DNA of 56,028 nucleotides from Chloroflexota bacterium (GTDB taxonomy: Bacteria; Chloroflexota; Anaerolineae; J102): contig JAADII010000197.1 in assembly GCA_013151415.1 (NCBI GenBank), forward strand, positions 1-56,028, in the 5' to 3' direction. Below, in pieces: positions 33,227 to 43,378 of the stretch; within the stretch, counting starts at the first letter, position 1, and the number at the start of each line of letters is the position of its first letter. The notes beneath the pieces were generated by a model that was not told the DNA's origin, did no database searches, and saw only the letters and a list, made by a program, of their open reading frames with translations. Made by a program: the position numbers and the translations under genes.

Positions 33227-34203
33227 AGCTGACTTTTCGAACGGCCGCGCTCCAAGACGCATCGCGCGCGGCCGCACTCATCGATGACGCCTATCGTCGA
33301 CAGGTGCGCCGCCTTTATGGCAACAGCCGTCGCGGGCGTTGGGGCCGGTTCGACCGCGAGCGCATGAAGCAGTACATCGAGCGAGGGGAGGGGATGGTTC
33401 GGCTGGGTTTTGATGGCAAACGATTGCTCACCGTGGCGCCGTTTCGGTTTTACGGCGCGTTCGGTTGGCTGCACACCGTGGCCGTTCATTCGGCCCACCA
33501 ACGCCGCGGCCTGGGTCGGCAAATGATGACCGATGCGCTTGAGCAGCTCGAGGCGCGCGGGGTTCGTCTTATTGCGCTCATGACATGGCCCGAAGCCGTG
33601 AACAACGTTGGCTTCTATCAGAACTTCGGCTTTCGCGTCAACGGATTTTCGCTCTACGCGTACCGTCGCGCGCATCGCCCCCTGGCTCGCGGCGACGCAC
33701 CCCTGGAAGCGCAATGGCTTTCACAGACCGCGATGAGCGCAACTCACGCGCCGCCAACCCCCTATCGACCCCGCGAAGACATCGAGCAAGCCATCCGCTC
33801 GCTTTGCCACGCGGTTTTGCCCGGCCTGGACTACGCGGCCTGGGTTTGGTGGATGGTCGAGAGCGGAGGTGGCGACGCGCTCCTTCTCTGGCGCGGCGCC
33901 GAGCTCATCGCCCTGGCCCTGGCTCAAGCCGCGCCCAATACCACCTGGCTCGAGGGAAAACTGCTTCTCGTTTCGCCCGAGGCCACCGCGCAAGAAACCA
34001 TTTGGATGTTGGAATTTGCGCGTCGTTGGGCCGTGCGCCACGGCTGCGAAAGCTTTGGCTTTCCCATCGATGTCAGCCAAACCGAAACCGCGGCCTTTTT
34101 CCAACGCCTCGGCTTCCGACTCTTCGGCGACGCCATGCTCACCATGATCCGCGGCCCTCAATCCCCTTCCCGCGGCATTCATCTGGTGAGATATGGAGGA
34201 TGA
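33223..34203 (+). CDS. GNAT acetyltransferase with two GNAT-like halves
   Basis: The 326-residue protein has a first GNAT domain with the acetyl-CoA loop [10 protein letters not shown] (near residue 87-96) and a second, weaker half that ends [19 protein letters not shown], a typical last strand-helix of a GNAT fold. Tandem GNAT proteins occur in acetylation of small molecules or proteins. It starts with GTG overlapping hisA and ends with ATGA into the next gene, so it is part of the operon. Substrate unknown. Confidence 0.8.
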   Translation: MKLTFRTAALQDASRAAALIDDAYRRQVRRLYGNSRRGRWGRFDRERMKQYIERGEGMVRLGFDGKRLLTVAPFRFYGAFGWLHTVAVHSAHQRRGLGRQMMTDALEQLEARGVRLIALMTWPEAVNNVGFYQNFGFRVNGFSLYAYRRAHRPLARGDAPLEAQWLSQTAMSATHAPPTPYRPREDIEQAIRSLCHAVLPGLDYAAWVWWMVESGGGDALLLWRGAELIALALAQAAPNTTWLEGKLLLVSPEATAQETIWMLEFARRWAVRHGCESFGFPIDVSQTETAAFFQRLGFRLFGDAMLTMIRGPQSPSRGIHLVRYGG

Positions 34204-37200
34204 CTTTTCTCGCCATGCTTCTCATCCTCGCTCCCGCCAATGGCGGCAAGACCACCTACGTTCTCGAACAGGCGCGGGCTGTGCAGCGCAAGCGGCCCTT
34301 CGCCCGCGTCTGGATCATCGCGGCCGGCCGCGAACAGACCGCAGCCCTTCGGCGTCGCCTCGTCGCGTCCGGGCCGAGTTGGGGCGTCGAAATCCTCACC
34401 TTCCACGAACTCTACGTCCGCATCCTCGCACGCGGCGGCAGGCCCGTCCCGCTTTTGCCCGATCCCGCGCGGCATCGCTTGTTGCGCGCGGTCATCGATC
34501 ATCTGGCGGAGCGAGGCCGGCTCGAGCATTTCGCCGCTCTTCGCCACAAACCCGGCTTTTTGCGTCGCGTGCGCGATCTCGTCACCGAACTTCAGCGCGC
34601 GTGCATTCGGCCCAAGGACTTCGAGCGCGCGGTGGCCGACCGCGGCCCAGGTCTCATCGAACTCGCGGCCATCTACGCCGAATATCAGGCCCGTCTTCAT
34701 GAAAGCGGCTGGGCCGACGCGGAAACCATTGGCTGGCTCGCCATCGACGCGTTGAGCGACGCGCCCCAATGCCTTCAGGATATTGCTCTCCTCGCCATCG
34801 ATGGCTTCGACGAATTCAACCCCACCCAACTTGCGCTTCTGCGACGTCTCGACCGCCATCTTCCTCGGCTCATCATCACCCTCACCGGCGACCCGGACGC
34901 CGAACCTCCTCGTCAGGCCCACCGCCGATTCATCCGCGCCCGCCGCGACCTCTTGGCGGCCTTCCCCAACGCCACCCTTCTCCCTTTGAAAGATGACCGC
35001 GCCCGCTCGCGCACCCTGGCCGTTTTAGAGCAGGCGCTTTTCCGCAACGAACCCAGGTTGGGGCTTGTGGAAGGGGATATTCTGATGACCGAAGCGCGTG
35101 ATCGCCGGCAGGAAGCGCGCGCCGCGCTCCGCTGGGCCAAACAACTCATCGTGCGAGAGGGCTTCCAACCCGACCAGATCGCCATCCTCGCCCGCGATAT
35201 CCATCCCTACCGGCCCTTTCTGCAGGAAACCGCGCGCGAATTCGGCCTGCCCTTCATCATCGCCGAAGGCCGGGAACTGGTCGTCAATCCCGCCATCGCC
35301 GCGCTGGTGCGCGTTTTGCGTCTGCCTGAAACCGATTGGCCGGCCCGCGACCTTCTTCAAACCTGGCGCAGCCCTTACTTCGATTGGTCGCCACTCGCGG
35401 CCGAGCACGGATTTCAAGACCCCGAAACCCTCGCGAACGCGCTCGAGACCATTGCCCGCGAACACCGCATTGTACGCGGCCTTGAGCCCTGGCGCGACGC
35501 GCTCCAGCGCCTTGCTCATGCCGATCCCGACGCGCGGCCCATCCAGGATGCCGCCGCGCTTCTCGCCCTGTTCGAAGCATTTATCCGGCGCCTCACCCCG
35601 CGCGAAACCGCGACTCTGGCCCAGCACATCGCCTTTGTCGAAGACCTTATCGGCGACGATCCCCTTTCGAGCGACTCCACTGCGGCCTTGCGCCTGCGCG
35701 AGGATCTCGCGACCACGCCGCGCGACTACGCCGCGCTTCTCGCCTTCAAGGATGCGCTGCGCGGCCTGCTCCTGGCCCAAGACATTCTCGCACACATGCC
35801 CGGCGGCCCCAAAGAAGTTGACATAAGTTATCGGCGATTCCTAAATGAATTGCTGGGCGCAGTTCAGGCCGCGCTCTACGAGCCGCCCCCGCCCGAACAA
35901 CCCGCCATCCGCGCCTCGTCCGTTCTGCGCGCACGCGGCCTCAGCTTCAGGGCTGCGGCCGTCCTGGGCCTGGCAGAAGGCGAATTCCCGCCGCTCGAGA
36001 GGGAAGACCCCTTTTTGCCCGACCACGAGCGCGGTTTGCTCGCGGTTCGCGGCATCCCCTTGCCTTTGCGCCTGCGCGGGGAGGAGCCGACCATCTTCTA
36101 TGAAGCCGTCACCCGCGCTCGCGAACGCCTTCTCCTCACCCGGCCCTATCTCACCGACGACGGCCAACCCTGGGACGCCTCGCCCTACTGGCGCGAAATT
36201 CGCAGCCTCCTCTCGGCTCCGACCCGGGCTCCATCCTCGCCCCCATCCATCCACACGGCCCCCGCATCCCCGGCCGAATGGCTGGCGCTGGCGGCTCGAC
36301 AGTCTCGCGCCCCGGCCAACGCTCCACCCGAAGCCTGGTCTCACATCCAACGCGGGGCCGCCATCCTCGCGCGGCGTCTCGCCCGTCGCGCACAAGGGCC
36401 TTTCGAAGGCGACCTAGCGTCTCTAAGCCCTCGACTGCATGGACGCTACCATGCGCAGCGCTACATTTGGTCTGTGGGCCATCTGGAAACCTACGCCGAT
36501 TGCCCCTTTCGCTTTTTCATCACCCTGGCCTTGCGCCTGGAACCCAAACATCCGGTTGAGGAAGGTTACGACGCCCGCATCCTCGGCGCCATGATGCACG
36601 ACATCCTCGCCGCGGTCTACACCGCGGCCGTCGAGGTCGGTGACTGGTCGCAACAGAGTCTTCTGACGCTTCTTCCCGTCGTGGCCCAACCCATTCTCGA
36701 CGCCGCGCCCGACAAGCACGGTTTTCGCCCCACGCCGTTGTGGGAGCATCGCCGCGCGGAAATCATCGCTGCTTTAGAGCGCACCCTGGCCGCGCTCGCA
36801 CAGCACGAGGACGACTATCGTCCTCGCGCGTTCGAGCAGAGCTTTGGCCTGGAAATGGCTCCGCCGCTCGAGGTGCGCGCGGCCCAAGGCGAATTTCGCC
36901 TGCGCGGGGTCATCGACCGCATCGACGCGGCCAACGACGACCCTCGCCGTTTGCGCATTATCGACTACAAGCTCAGCCACGCGACCATTCGCCGGGAAGA
37001 CCTGCACGAGGGCAAACGTCTGCAGCTACCCCTTTACGCCCTGGCCGCGGAACAAGCTTTGGGCATGGGGCGGGTGGTGGAAGCAGGCTACTGGGGCATT
37101 CGCGCGGCCAAGCCGGGCGCTCTTCGCCTTGGTCCCGACGACATGGCCGCGGCCCTGGAAACGGCCATCGACCACGCGTTGCGCCACATTCGGGCCATTC

Positions 37201-37289
37201 GCTCGGGTCGATTTCATCCCGCGCCCCCCGCGCGCGGTTGCCCCTCCTTTTGCCCGGCAGCAACCTTCTGCTGGCGTCATAAGAATTGA
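34200..37289 (+). CDS. AddB-like helicase/PD-(D/E)XK nuclease with Fe-S cysteines
   Basis: The 1029-residue protein opens with a Walker A (ANGGKTTYVL, near residues 11-20). In the C-terminus it has the AddB cysteine pattern: YADCPFRFF (Cys 1), then CPSFCPAATFCW (three Cys, spacing 3 and 5), typical of a 4Fe-4S nuclease. The nuclease motif is in IDRIDA...RIIDYKLS with Lys. It resembles AddB (RexB), which with AddA repairs double-strand breaks; no AddA is in the window. The long upstream frame extension overlaps the GNAT gene and was dropped; the ATG at 34200 overlaps the GNAT stop. It ends eight bases before purH, convergent. Confidence 0.83.
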   Translation: MTFLAMLLILAPANGGKTTYVLEQARAVQRKRPFARVWIIAAGREQTAALRRRLVASGPSWGVEILTFHELYVRILARGGRPVPLLPDPARHRLLRAVIDHLAERGRLEHFAALRHKPGFLRRVRDLVTELQRACIRPKDFERAVADRGPGLIELAAIYAEYQARLHESGWADAETIGWLAIDALSDAPQCLQDIALLAIDGFDEFNPTQLALLRRLDRHLPRLIITLTGDPDAEPPRQAHRRFIRARRDLLAAFPNATLLPLKDDRARSRTLAVLEQALFRNEPRLGLVEGDILMTEARDRRQEARAALRWAKQLIVREGFQPDQIAILARDIHPYRPFLQETAREFGLPFIIAEGRELVVNPAIAALVRVLRLPETDWPARDLLQTWRSPYFDWSPLAAEHGFQDPETLANALETIAREHRIVRGLEPWRDALQRLAHADPDARPIQDAAALLALFEAFIRRLTPRETATLAQHIAFVEDLIGDDPLSSDSTAALRLREDLATTPRDYAALLAFKDALRGLLLAQDILAHMPGGPKEVDISYRRFLNELLGAVQAALYEPPPPEQPAIRASSVLRARGLSFRAAAVLGLAEGEFPPLEREDPFLPDHERGLLAVRGIPLPLRLRGEEPTIFYEAVTRARERLLLTRPYLTDDGQPWDASPYWREIRSLLSAPTRAPSSPPSIHTAPASPAEWLALAARQSRAPANAPPEAWSHIQRGAAILARRLARRAQGPFEGDLASLSPRLHGRYHAQRYIWSVGHLETYADCPFRFFITLALRLEPKHPVEEGYDARILGAMMHDILAAVYTAAVEVGDWSQQSLLTLLPVVAQPILDAAPDKHGFRPTPLWEHRRAEIIAALERTLAALAQHEDDYRPRAFEQSFGLEMAPPLEVRAAQGEFRLRGVIDRIDAANDDPRRLRIIDYKLSHATIRREDLHEGKRLQLPLYALAAEQALGMGRVVEAGYWGIRAAKPGALRLGPDDMAAALETAIDHALRHIRAIRSGRFHPAPPARGCPSFCPAATFCWRHKN

Positions 37290-37296
37290 TGCTGTG

Positions 37297-38802
37297 TTAA
37301 TGGCGGAAGTGTCTCATGCCGGTGAAGACCATGGCCAGGTCCAGACGATCGGCCGCGGCGATGACCTCCTCATCGCGGATGGACCCGCCCGGCTGAATCA
37401 CGGCCCTCACGCCGAATTCGGCCGCCAGCTCGATGCCGTCGGGGAAGGGAAAGAACGCGTCCGACGACATGACCGCGCCGCGGGCCTTGTCGCCGGCCTT
37501 CATGCCCGCGTAGCGCACCGCGTCCACGCGGCTCATCTGGCCCGCGCCCACGCCCACCGTGGCCTGGTCTTTGACAAACACGATGGCATTGGACTTGACC
37601 CACTTGGCCACGCGCCACGCGAACAGCAAATCGGCCATCTCCTGTTCGCTCGGTGCGCGGCGGGTGACCACCTCCACCTTGTTCACGAACCCCTCGTCCC
37701 AGGTTTGGGCCAGCAATCCGCCCTCGACCGACATCAACTGCAAAGGAAAGCGCTTCGCGCCCGTGGCCTTCATCACCCGCAGATTCTTCTTCTTGCTAAG
37801 CCGCGCCAGGGCTTCGTCTGTGAAATCGGGCGCGGCCAGCACCTCGACGAACAACTTGCCGATGGCCTCCACCAGGGCCAGGTCTACGGTGCGGTTGACG
37901 GCGATGATGGAGCCGAACGCGCTCACCGAGTCCGAGGCCAGGGCGCGTTCATAGGCCGTGACCAGGTCGTCGTGCGTGGCCAGACCGCAGGGGTTGGCGT
38001 GTTTGATGATGGCCACGGCCGGAGTCTCGAACTCGTTGACCGCACCCCAGGCGCCGTGCAGGTCGCCCAGATTGTTGTAACTGAGCGCCTTGCCCTGAAT
38101 CTGTTCGAACGCGGGTTCGTAGCCCCGCCAGCGATAGAACGCGGCCTGTTGGTGCGGATTTTCACCGTAGCGCAGGGTTTGCACCCGCTCGGCCACCAGA
38201 TTCAGCACTTCGGGCGCGGCCGTTTCGCCCTCGACCTGTCTGGTGAGATATTGGCTGATGGCCGCGTCGTAGGCCGCGGTGTGGCGAAAGGCTTTCAGGG
38301 CCAGGCCGCGGCGCTGCTCCAGGCTGAGACCGTCCCCGGCCAGGGCCTCGGCCACCCAGCCGTAATCGGCCGCGTCCACCACCACGACCACCCGCTCGAA
38401 ATTCTTGGCCGCGGCGCGTAGCAGGGTCACCCCGCCGATGTCGATTTGCTCCACGGCCTGGGCCTCGCTCACGTTTGGGTCGGCCACCGTGCGCTCGAAG
38501 GGGTAGAGATTGCACGCGACCAGGTCGATAGGCTCCATGCCGTGCGCGGCCAGCTCGGCCTGGTGTTCATCGGTTGCTCGGGCCAGGATGGGGCCATGGA
38601 TGGCCGGATGTAGGGTCTTCACGCGGCCGTCGAGGATTTCGGGAAAGCCGGTGATTTGAGAAACAGGCGTCACAGGCAAGCCTGCGTTTTGCAGGGCTCG
38701 CGCGGTGCCGCCGCTGGCGACAAGCTCCGCGCCCATCTCATGTAAGGCGCGGGCGAAGTCGATAAGACCGGTTTTGTCGGAAACGGATAGCAGGACGCGC
38801 AT
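37297..38802 (-). CDS. purH: Bifunctional AICAR transformylase/IMP cyclohydrolase
   Basis: The 501-residue protein has the cyclohydrolase domain ([29 protein letters not shown]) and the transformylase domain with [10 protein letters not shown] and the [13 protein letters not shown]-type region. It completes IMP synthesis, and uses the AICAR that histidine synthesis (HisA/HisF) also releases. It starts directly after (CTCAAC)6, with no SD. It is the last gene of a minus-strand run from nusA. Confidence 0.95.
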   Translation of the reverse strand: MRVLLSVSDKTGLIDFARALHEMGAELVASGGTARALQNAGLPVTPVSQITGFPEILDGRVKTLHPAIHGPILARATDEHQAELAAHGMEPIDLVACNLYPFERTVADPNVSEAQAVEQIDIGGVTLLRAAAKNFERVVVVVDAADYGWVAEALAGDGLSLEQRRGLALKAFRHTAAYDAAISQYLTRQVEGETAAPEVLNLVAERVQTLRYGENPHQQAAFYRWRGYEPAFEQIQGKALSYNNLGDLHGAWGAVNEFETPAVAIIKHANPCGLATHDDLVTAYERALASDSVSAFGSIIAVNRTVDLALVEAIGKLFVEVLAAPDFTDEALARLSKKKNLRVMKATGAKRFPLQLMSVEGGLLAQTWDEGFVNKVEVVTRRAPSEQEMADLLFAWRVAKWVKSNAIVFVKDQATVGVGAGQMSRVDAVRYAGMKAGDKARGAVMSSDAFFPFPDGIELAAEFGVRAVIQPGGSIRDEEVIAAADRLDLAMVFTGMRHFRH

Positions 38803-38838
38803 GTTGAGGTTGAGGTTGAGGTTGAGGTTGAGGTTGAG
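38803..38838. repeat. Perfect (CTCAAC)6 repeat abutting the purH start codon
   Basis: Read on the minus strand, six perfect CTCAAC units end exactly at the purH ATG. The whole spacer between the DUF1786 stop and purH is 42 bases, so the repeat fills it. No G and no SD. Confidence 0.95.
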
Positions 38839-38844
38839 AGGACT

Positions 38845-39990
38845 TTACATAACTTCCCAGGGTGGGCGGGCTGCGGCGGGGTTGGCGCTCATGGAGGCCC
38901 GGATGGGGTCGGCCAGCTCGGGCATGATGTCGGCCACCGCGGCCAACATGCCGAAACAGCCCGAAATCATCATATCGCCGAAGGGCGCGGCGAAGTGAAC
39001 GTTGAGACTCGAGGCCTGCATCATGGAGCGTCGCGGGCCGGTGACCACCACATCCAGCGCGGCGGACGCGGGGAGGATGGATTCCTGACGATACATGAGC
39101 GCGCCGTGGCCGTGGTCGTCGAACACATCTTCATGGCGCAGCGTCCCTTTGGCCAGGGCAACGAGCAGGCCGTCCAGTTTGGCCACATCGATGAGACCGG
39201 TGTGGTGCTCGAACACGCCTTCGATGCCCTCTGCGCCCAAACGGAAGGCCAGGGTGTGGAAATTGCCCACGTTGGCGATGATGACGGGCGAGCGATGGCG
39301 CACTTCGGGGTCGAAGGTCGCGCCCAACACGGCCGCGGGCGCGGTGTCCATGACCACCAGAGGCGCGTCCACATCCTGGGCCGAAGCCGCGACCGCTTGC
39401 AGGCGGGTCATGATGCGCGGGATGGAATCCGCGGGGAATGCGAACGCGCTGAGGCGATTTTCTGCGCGGATGCGCTCGTCCAGGTAATCGAAGCGGAACT
39501 GGCGGTCGGAATAATCGGGCGGCGAGTCGCCGTGGTCGAACACGGCCACCGCGACCGCGGCCAGATCGTGCAACGAGACGCCGAAACGGGCGAACACCTC
39601 GGCAATGGCCGGAAAGTCGAAATCGCGCAGTTCGATGCGCTCGACGCGGCCATCTAGCCGCGCGGCTTCATCCTCGCTCACGATTTCCACGCCCATCTCG
39701 CGCACTGCGTCCAGATCGTCGTTGAAGGTGCGCGCGGCCTGGGGCGTGGCGAATAAGGGCAACCCCGCGCGCGCGTGCTCCTCGGCCGCCCACTGGCTGG
39801 GGCCGCCGCCCATGATCACGCCGCTGAGCAGGATGGGCCGTTTCGCGGCCGTGGCCTGTCGGATGCGTTGTCGCACCATCATGGTGGGGGAGGGCAGCAC
39901 GAGTTTGAAGCCGTTTTCGATGTGCACGCGCGAATCATAAAGGAAAATGTCTTGCGTGCCGGTGCCAATGTCTACGGTGAGGATTTTCAT
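38845..39990 (-). CDS. DUF1786 family protein
   Basis: The 381-residue protein starts with the family pattern KILTVDIGTGTQDIFLYD, a possible ASKHA-type phosphate loop, and has VFDHGD and NVGNFHTLAFRL later. DUF1786 proteins have an uncharacterised function and have been linked by name to pyruvate formate-lyase activation. The leader upstream of its ATG has no G in 29 bases (CCCACTCCCCCCACCCCATC and on). It lies between ribF-archease and purH. Confidence 0.82.
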   Translation of the reverse strand: MKILTVDIGTGTQDIFLYDSRVHIENGFKLVLPSPTMMVRQRIRQATAAKRPILLSGVIMGGGPSQWAAEEHARAGLPLFATPQAARTFNDDLDAVREMGVEIVSEDEAARLDGRVERIELRDFDFPAIAEVFARFGVSLHDLAAVAVAVFDHGDSPPDYSDRQFRFDYLDERIRAENRLSAFAFPADSIPRIMTRLQAVAASAQDVDAPLVVMDTAPAAVLGATFDPEVRHRSPVIIANVGNFHTLAFRLGAEGIEGVFEHHTGLIDVAKLDGLLVALAKGTLRHEDVFDDHGHGALMYRQESILPASAALDVVVTGPRRSMMQASSLNVHFAAPFGDMMISGCFGMLAAVADIMPELADPIRASMSANPAAARPPWEVM

Positions 39991-40053
39991 GAGTTGATGG
40001 GGTGGGGGGAGTGGGTGCTGATAGCAGCCTCGCGGCTCAAAAGCTTATGGCTC

Positions 40054-41403
40054 TCATGTGTCGAAAACGACGGTCGCGACCCAGTCCTCATCCGAGGAAG
40101 AGGGCGGGGTGACCGACAGATCGTAATAGGTTACGGCCTTGATATGGGCCATTTCGCTGCGATTGCGCGCGCCCATCACCAATGCGCGAAGGCTGGTCGC
40201 GTCGATTTGTTCGATCCAGAAACGCTGAAACAGGGCTTCTTGCGTTTCCGATTGCCAGAGCAGCTCGCTCAACCAATTGACCAGCAAATCCTCATAATCC
40301 AGACCTTGCACTTCGATGATCTGGCGCACCGAAGGGCCCTGAATATCGAACGCGCCCTGCATCGCGAACATGGCCAGGGCTGCGTTGGCGTATAAATCGG
40401 CCTGGTCGCGACCGTAGACGCGAATGGCCCAATCTGCGGTGTGGGGAAGCTCTTCGAAACGCTCCCGCTGCGGGATTCGCGGCTCTTTTTGCAGTAGCGC
40501 GGCCGCCCAATCGCGATCGCGCGCGATCTGCTCCACCAGCGCTTGCACATTGGGGAATTTCATTTCTTCGCGCAGACGGGCCACCAGTTCCAATTCCACG
40601 CATTGGCCGTAAATATCGTGATCGAAGTCAATGAGGTGGGCTTCCACGGTCCGGTGCGTTCCGTTTAGAGTGGGGCGAACGCCGATATTGGTGACCGAGG
40701 GATGACGTTCATCGCCCAGCCAGGCCCAGGTTGCATAGACGCCATCCGCGGGAATGACGCGGCCAACCGCAACCGCGATGTTGGCTGTGGGAAAACCGAT
40801 GGTGTGTCCGCGGCGCTCGCCTTGAACCACCAGGCCCGAAACGCGATAAAAGCGCCCGAGCCTGGATGCAGCCCACTCGACGTGACCTTGCTCGATGAGT
40901 CGGCGAATTTTTCTCGAACGAACCGGCTGGCCTTCCCAATAAAATTCCGGGAAGACGACCACTTCGTAACCCAGCTCTCGCCCCAATTGGGTGAGAAACG
41001 CCACATCTCCCCGACGCTCTCGGCCCAATGCGAAATCTGGCCCCACCCACAAACTGCGCAAGCCTATGCGCTTATGCAACAGGCGCATGAAGGCCTCGGC
41101 TTCGGTTTGCGCGGTGCGTCGCGTGAAAGGATGCACCACCGTAAAATCGAGGCCGGTTTCGCGATAGAGGGCCAGCCGCTCTTGCAAAGAAGTGAGAAAA
41201 GGAATTGGCTGCTGAGGGCTCAGCACGCTGGCTGGATGAGGGTGAAACGTGAGTAACCCCGCGGCCGCGCCTTCTCGCCGGGCGGCCGCTCGCATTTGCG
41301 AAATGAGTGCGCGGTGCCCTCGGTGCACGCCATCGAAGTTGCCGATGGTGAGATAAGTCGGGCCTTGGAACTCGACGTTTTGGATGGATTCGTAGACTTG
41401 CAT
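40054..41403 (-). CDS. ribF: Bifunctional riboflavin kinase/FAD synthetase fused to an archease domain
   Basis: Residues 1-310 are RibF: the nucleotidyl-transfer motif GNFDGVHRGH (21-30), the SRKIRRLI region, and the flavokinase motif GHTIGFPTANI (199-209). Residues 315-449 match archease: FEELPHTADWAIRVYGR (316-332), YEDLLVNWLSELLW (370-383), IKAVTYYDLSV (421-431) and the C-terminal VFDT. Archease normally helps the RNA ligase RtcB; the conserved Asp in HTAD and the C-terminal Asp are kept. The fusion is one uninterrupted frame of 449 residues. RibF-truB-rbfA neighbours are ordinary for RibF. No rtcB is in the window. Confidence 0.9.
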   Translation of the reverse strand: MQVYESIQNVEFQGPTYLTIGNFDGVHRGHRALISQMRAAARREGAAAGLLTFHPHPASVLSPQQPIPFLTSLQERLALYRETGLDFTVVHPFTRRTAQTEAEAFMRLLHKRIGLRSLWVGPDFALGRERRGDVAFLTQLGRELGYEVVVFPEFYWEGQPVRSRKIRRLIEQGHVEWAASRLGRFYRVSGLVVQGERRGHTIGFPTANIAVAVGRVIPADGVYATWAWLGDERHPSVTNIGVRPTLNGTHRTVEAHLIDFDHDIYGQCVELELVARLREEMKFPNVQALVEQIARDRDWAAALLQKEPRIPQRERFEELPHTADWAIRVYGRDQADLYANAALAMFAMQGAFDIQGPSVRQIIEVQGLDYEDLLVNWLSELLWQSETQEALFQRFWIEQIDATSLRALVMGARNRSEMAHIKAVTYYDLSVTPPSSSDEDWVATVVFDT

Positions 41404-41433
41404 GGAATATTGCGTGAAGCGACCGCGTATGCG

Positions 41434-42336
41434 CTATGCTTGTCTTGCAACTGGTTTCAGCACTTTGTGCGGTGCGAGGAGGCATGTTTCTCGGTCCACT
41501 CGACCGACGCCAACAAGCCGCTCGCGAGGGCCAAAGACGCGCACTTCGCCCGCATAGGGACAGTTGGGCAGGGTGAAGCGCTGACCCACCGAAAAACGAT
41601 ACACCAAATCTTCGGGCAAGACAAGAGGCGGCAACATGCCCAATGCCGCGGATAGACCATGTACGAATTGGCGCCAGCGAGGTCCGGCGGCTTCCAACTC
41701 TTCCAGAGTGACGGCGTCCTCCACGCGCCATGTGCCCGACGCCAACCGGCGCAAAGCCGTGACATGACCTCCACAACCCAGCCGCTCGCCGATGTCATGC
41801 GCGAGCGAGCGGATATAGGTGCCGGGCGTACAGACCGCGGTGATGGTGAGGAAAGGCGGGTCCCAGGCGTCTAAATCCAGCTCGTAGATGGTCACCCGCC
41901 GCGGTTTGCGCTCGACCGTGACCCCCGCGCGCGCCAGCTCGTGCAAGGAGCGGCCTTTGAGCTTGAGAGCCGAGTACATGGGGGGGATTTGTGCAATTTC
42001 TCCACGAAAATGATCCAGGGCGCGCTCTAATTCGTCTGGGGTAAGTGAAGGAACGGGAGCGGTCTTTAAGATGCGACCTTCCGCGTCGTAGGTGTCGGTG
42101 GTTTGCCCCAGGCGGATGGTGGTCTGGTAGGTTTTGGCGCTGGCTTGTAAATACTCGACAATGCGCGTGGCCGAACCCAGGCACACCAGCAGCACGCCCG
42201 TGGCCAGGGGGTCCAGCGTGCCCGCATGACCAACGCGACGGACGCCGGTCAGACGCCTCACCCGCGCCACAACATCGTGTGAGCTCAGACCTGAGGGCTT
42301 ATCGATGTTGAGGACGCCGATGTCGCCTTTCGCCAT
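41434..42336 (-). CDS. truB: tRNA pseudouridine 55 synthase
   Basis: The 300-residue protein has the catalytic Asp motif GHAGTLDPLATG, KTYQTTIRLGQTTDTYDAEG and CTPGTYIRSLAHDIG. It modifies U55 in the T-loop of tRNAs. A C-terminal PUA-like region is present (VLPEDLVYRFSVGQ). Its leader is C/A-rich without SD (ACCCCCCCCATATCCAATC). It lies between nrnA and ribF in the usual nusA-infB set. Confidence 0.95.
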   Translation of the reverse strand: MAKGDIGVLNIDKPSGLSSHDVVARVRRLTGVRRVGHAGTLDPLATGVLLVCLGSATRIVEYLQASAKTYQTTIRLGQTTDTYDAEGRILKTAPVPSLTPDELERALDHFRGEIAQIPPMYSALKLKGRSLHELARAGVTVERKPRRVTIYELDLDAWDPPFLTITAVCTPGTYIRSLAHDIGERLGCGGHVTALRRLASGTWRVEDAVTLEELEAAGPRWRQFVHGLSAALGMLPPLVLPEDLVYRFSVGQRFTLPNCPYAGEVRVFGPRERLVGVGRVDRETCLLAPHKVLKPVARQA

Positions 42337-42409
42337 GATTGGATATGGGGGGGGTGAACCTTTTTCATCAGGAATTTCCGCGCCAAGCTCTGGGATGCGC
42401 CGGCTTTGG

Positions 42410-43378
42410 TTACGACGATAGCAACGCCTCCAATCGGGCCAGGATCATGCGACGCACTTCATCAACCGAGCCGGAAATGGTGCAGCCCGCGGCCAAGGGG
42501 TGCCCGCCGCCGCCAAATTCCAGAGCAAGGGCCGAGACATCATGCCCAGGACGAGCGCGAAAACTGCATTCAATCTCACCTTCGGGCAATTCGGTGAATA
42601 ACACGGCGATGCGCGCCTCTCGCACGCCCAGGATGAATGACACCAGGCCTTCGGCGCGCACCAAAGCGCCCAGACCTTCGCGCATGGCTTGGGTGTTCAG
42701 TGCACTGATCACGCCGCGTTCGCTCAACTCCACCGTATCCAGAACTCTCGCCCAAAGTTGCACCAACGCAAACGAACGCGTATTCAATGTCTCTTCCGTG
42801 ATCTGACTCAATGCCGCGCCGGCTTCCATTAACTTCGCCACGACAGACATGACCCGCGGCGTGGTGTTGGCCGTGCGAAAGCCGCGCGTATCTGTGACAA
42901 TGCCTGTCAGAATGCAGGTGGCCATATCCGTTTGCAGGGGAGCGCCCAGCGCGGCGGCCAGATAATAGATCATCTCGGCTGTGGCGCAGGCGCCCGGCTC
43001 GATCCAGTTTACATCACCGAAGCGAGCATTGGTGATGTGGTGGTCGATGACGAACAAAGGCAGACTATCGTGCCATGCCGCGCGATACACCGAGCCCATG
43101 CGGTCGGGATCGCTGCTATCCAGGGCGATGACCATGTCCACATTTTGCTCCGCGTCCTGAATGATGCGATCGACATAAGGCAGGAAACGTAGCGTAGGCG
43201 GAACCCGGTCCTGGCAGGCGAGAACGGGGTCTTGTCCTAAGCGATGCAACAAGATGCCCAAAGCGAGAAGACTGCCAATGGCGTCGCCGTCGGGTGCAAT
43301 ATGCGCGATAAGGAGTGGCCGCCGAGAGCTTTGAAGACGCTCCAGGAGTTCGGGCGGGGGTTGCAACGGGAGGTTCAC
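42410..43378 (-). CDS. nrnA: DHH/DHHA1 phosphoesterase, NrnA-type nanoRNase
   Basis: The 322-residue protein has APDGDAIGS (first metal motif), ALDSSDPDRMG, the DHH motif VIDHHIT, and the DHHA1 GGGGHPLAAGC. It likely hydrolyses short RNA oligonucleotides or pAp. It starts with GTG overlapping the rbfA stop (GTGA), so the two are coupled. Confidence 0.92.
   Translation of the reverse strand: MNLPLQPPPELLERLQSSRRPLLIAHIAPDGDAIGSLLALGILLHRLGQDPVLACQDRVPPTLRFLPYVDRIIQDAEQNVDMVIALDSSDPDRMGSVYRAAWHDSLPLFVIDHHITNARFGDVNWIEPGACATAEMIYYLAAALGAPLQTDMATCILTGIVTDTRGFRTANTTPRVMSVVAKLMEAGAALSQITEETLNTRSFALVQLWARVLDTVELSERGVISALNTQAMREGLGALVRAEGLVSFILGVREARIAVLFTELPEGEIECSFRARPGHDVSALALEFGGGGHPLAAGCTISGSVDEVRRMILARLEALLSS

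Noticed and set aside
33585-34199. 205-codon N-terminal extension of the AddB-like gene
   Set aside because: It overlaps the GNAT gene in another frame and has Arg/Pro-rich sequence typical of a GC shadow; the ATG at 34200 precedes the Walker A.
38803-38838. Origin or iteron array
   Set aside because: Units are only 6 bases without DnaA-like sequence and sit in an operon spacer.
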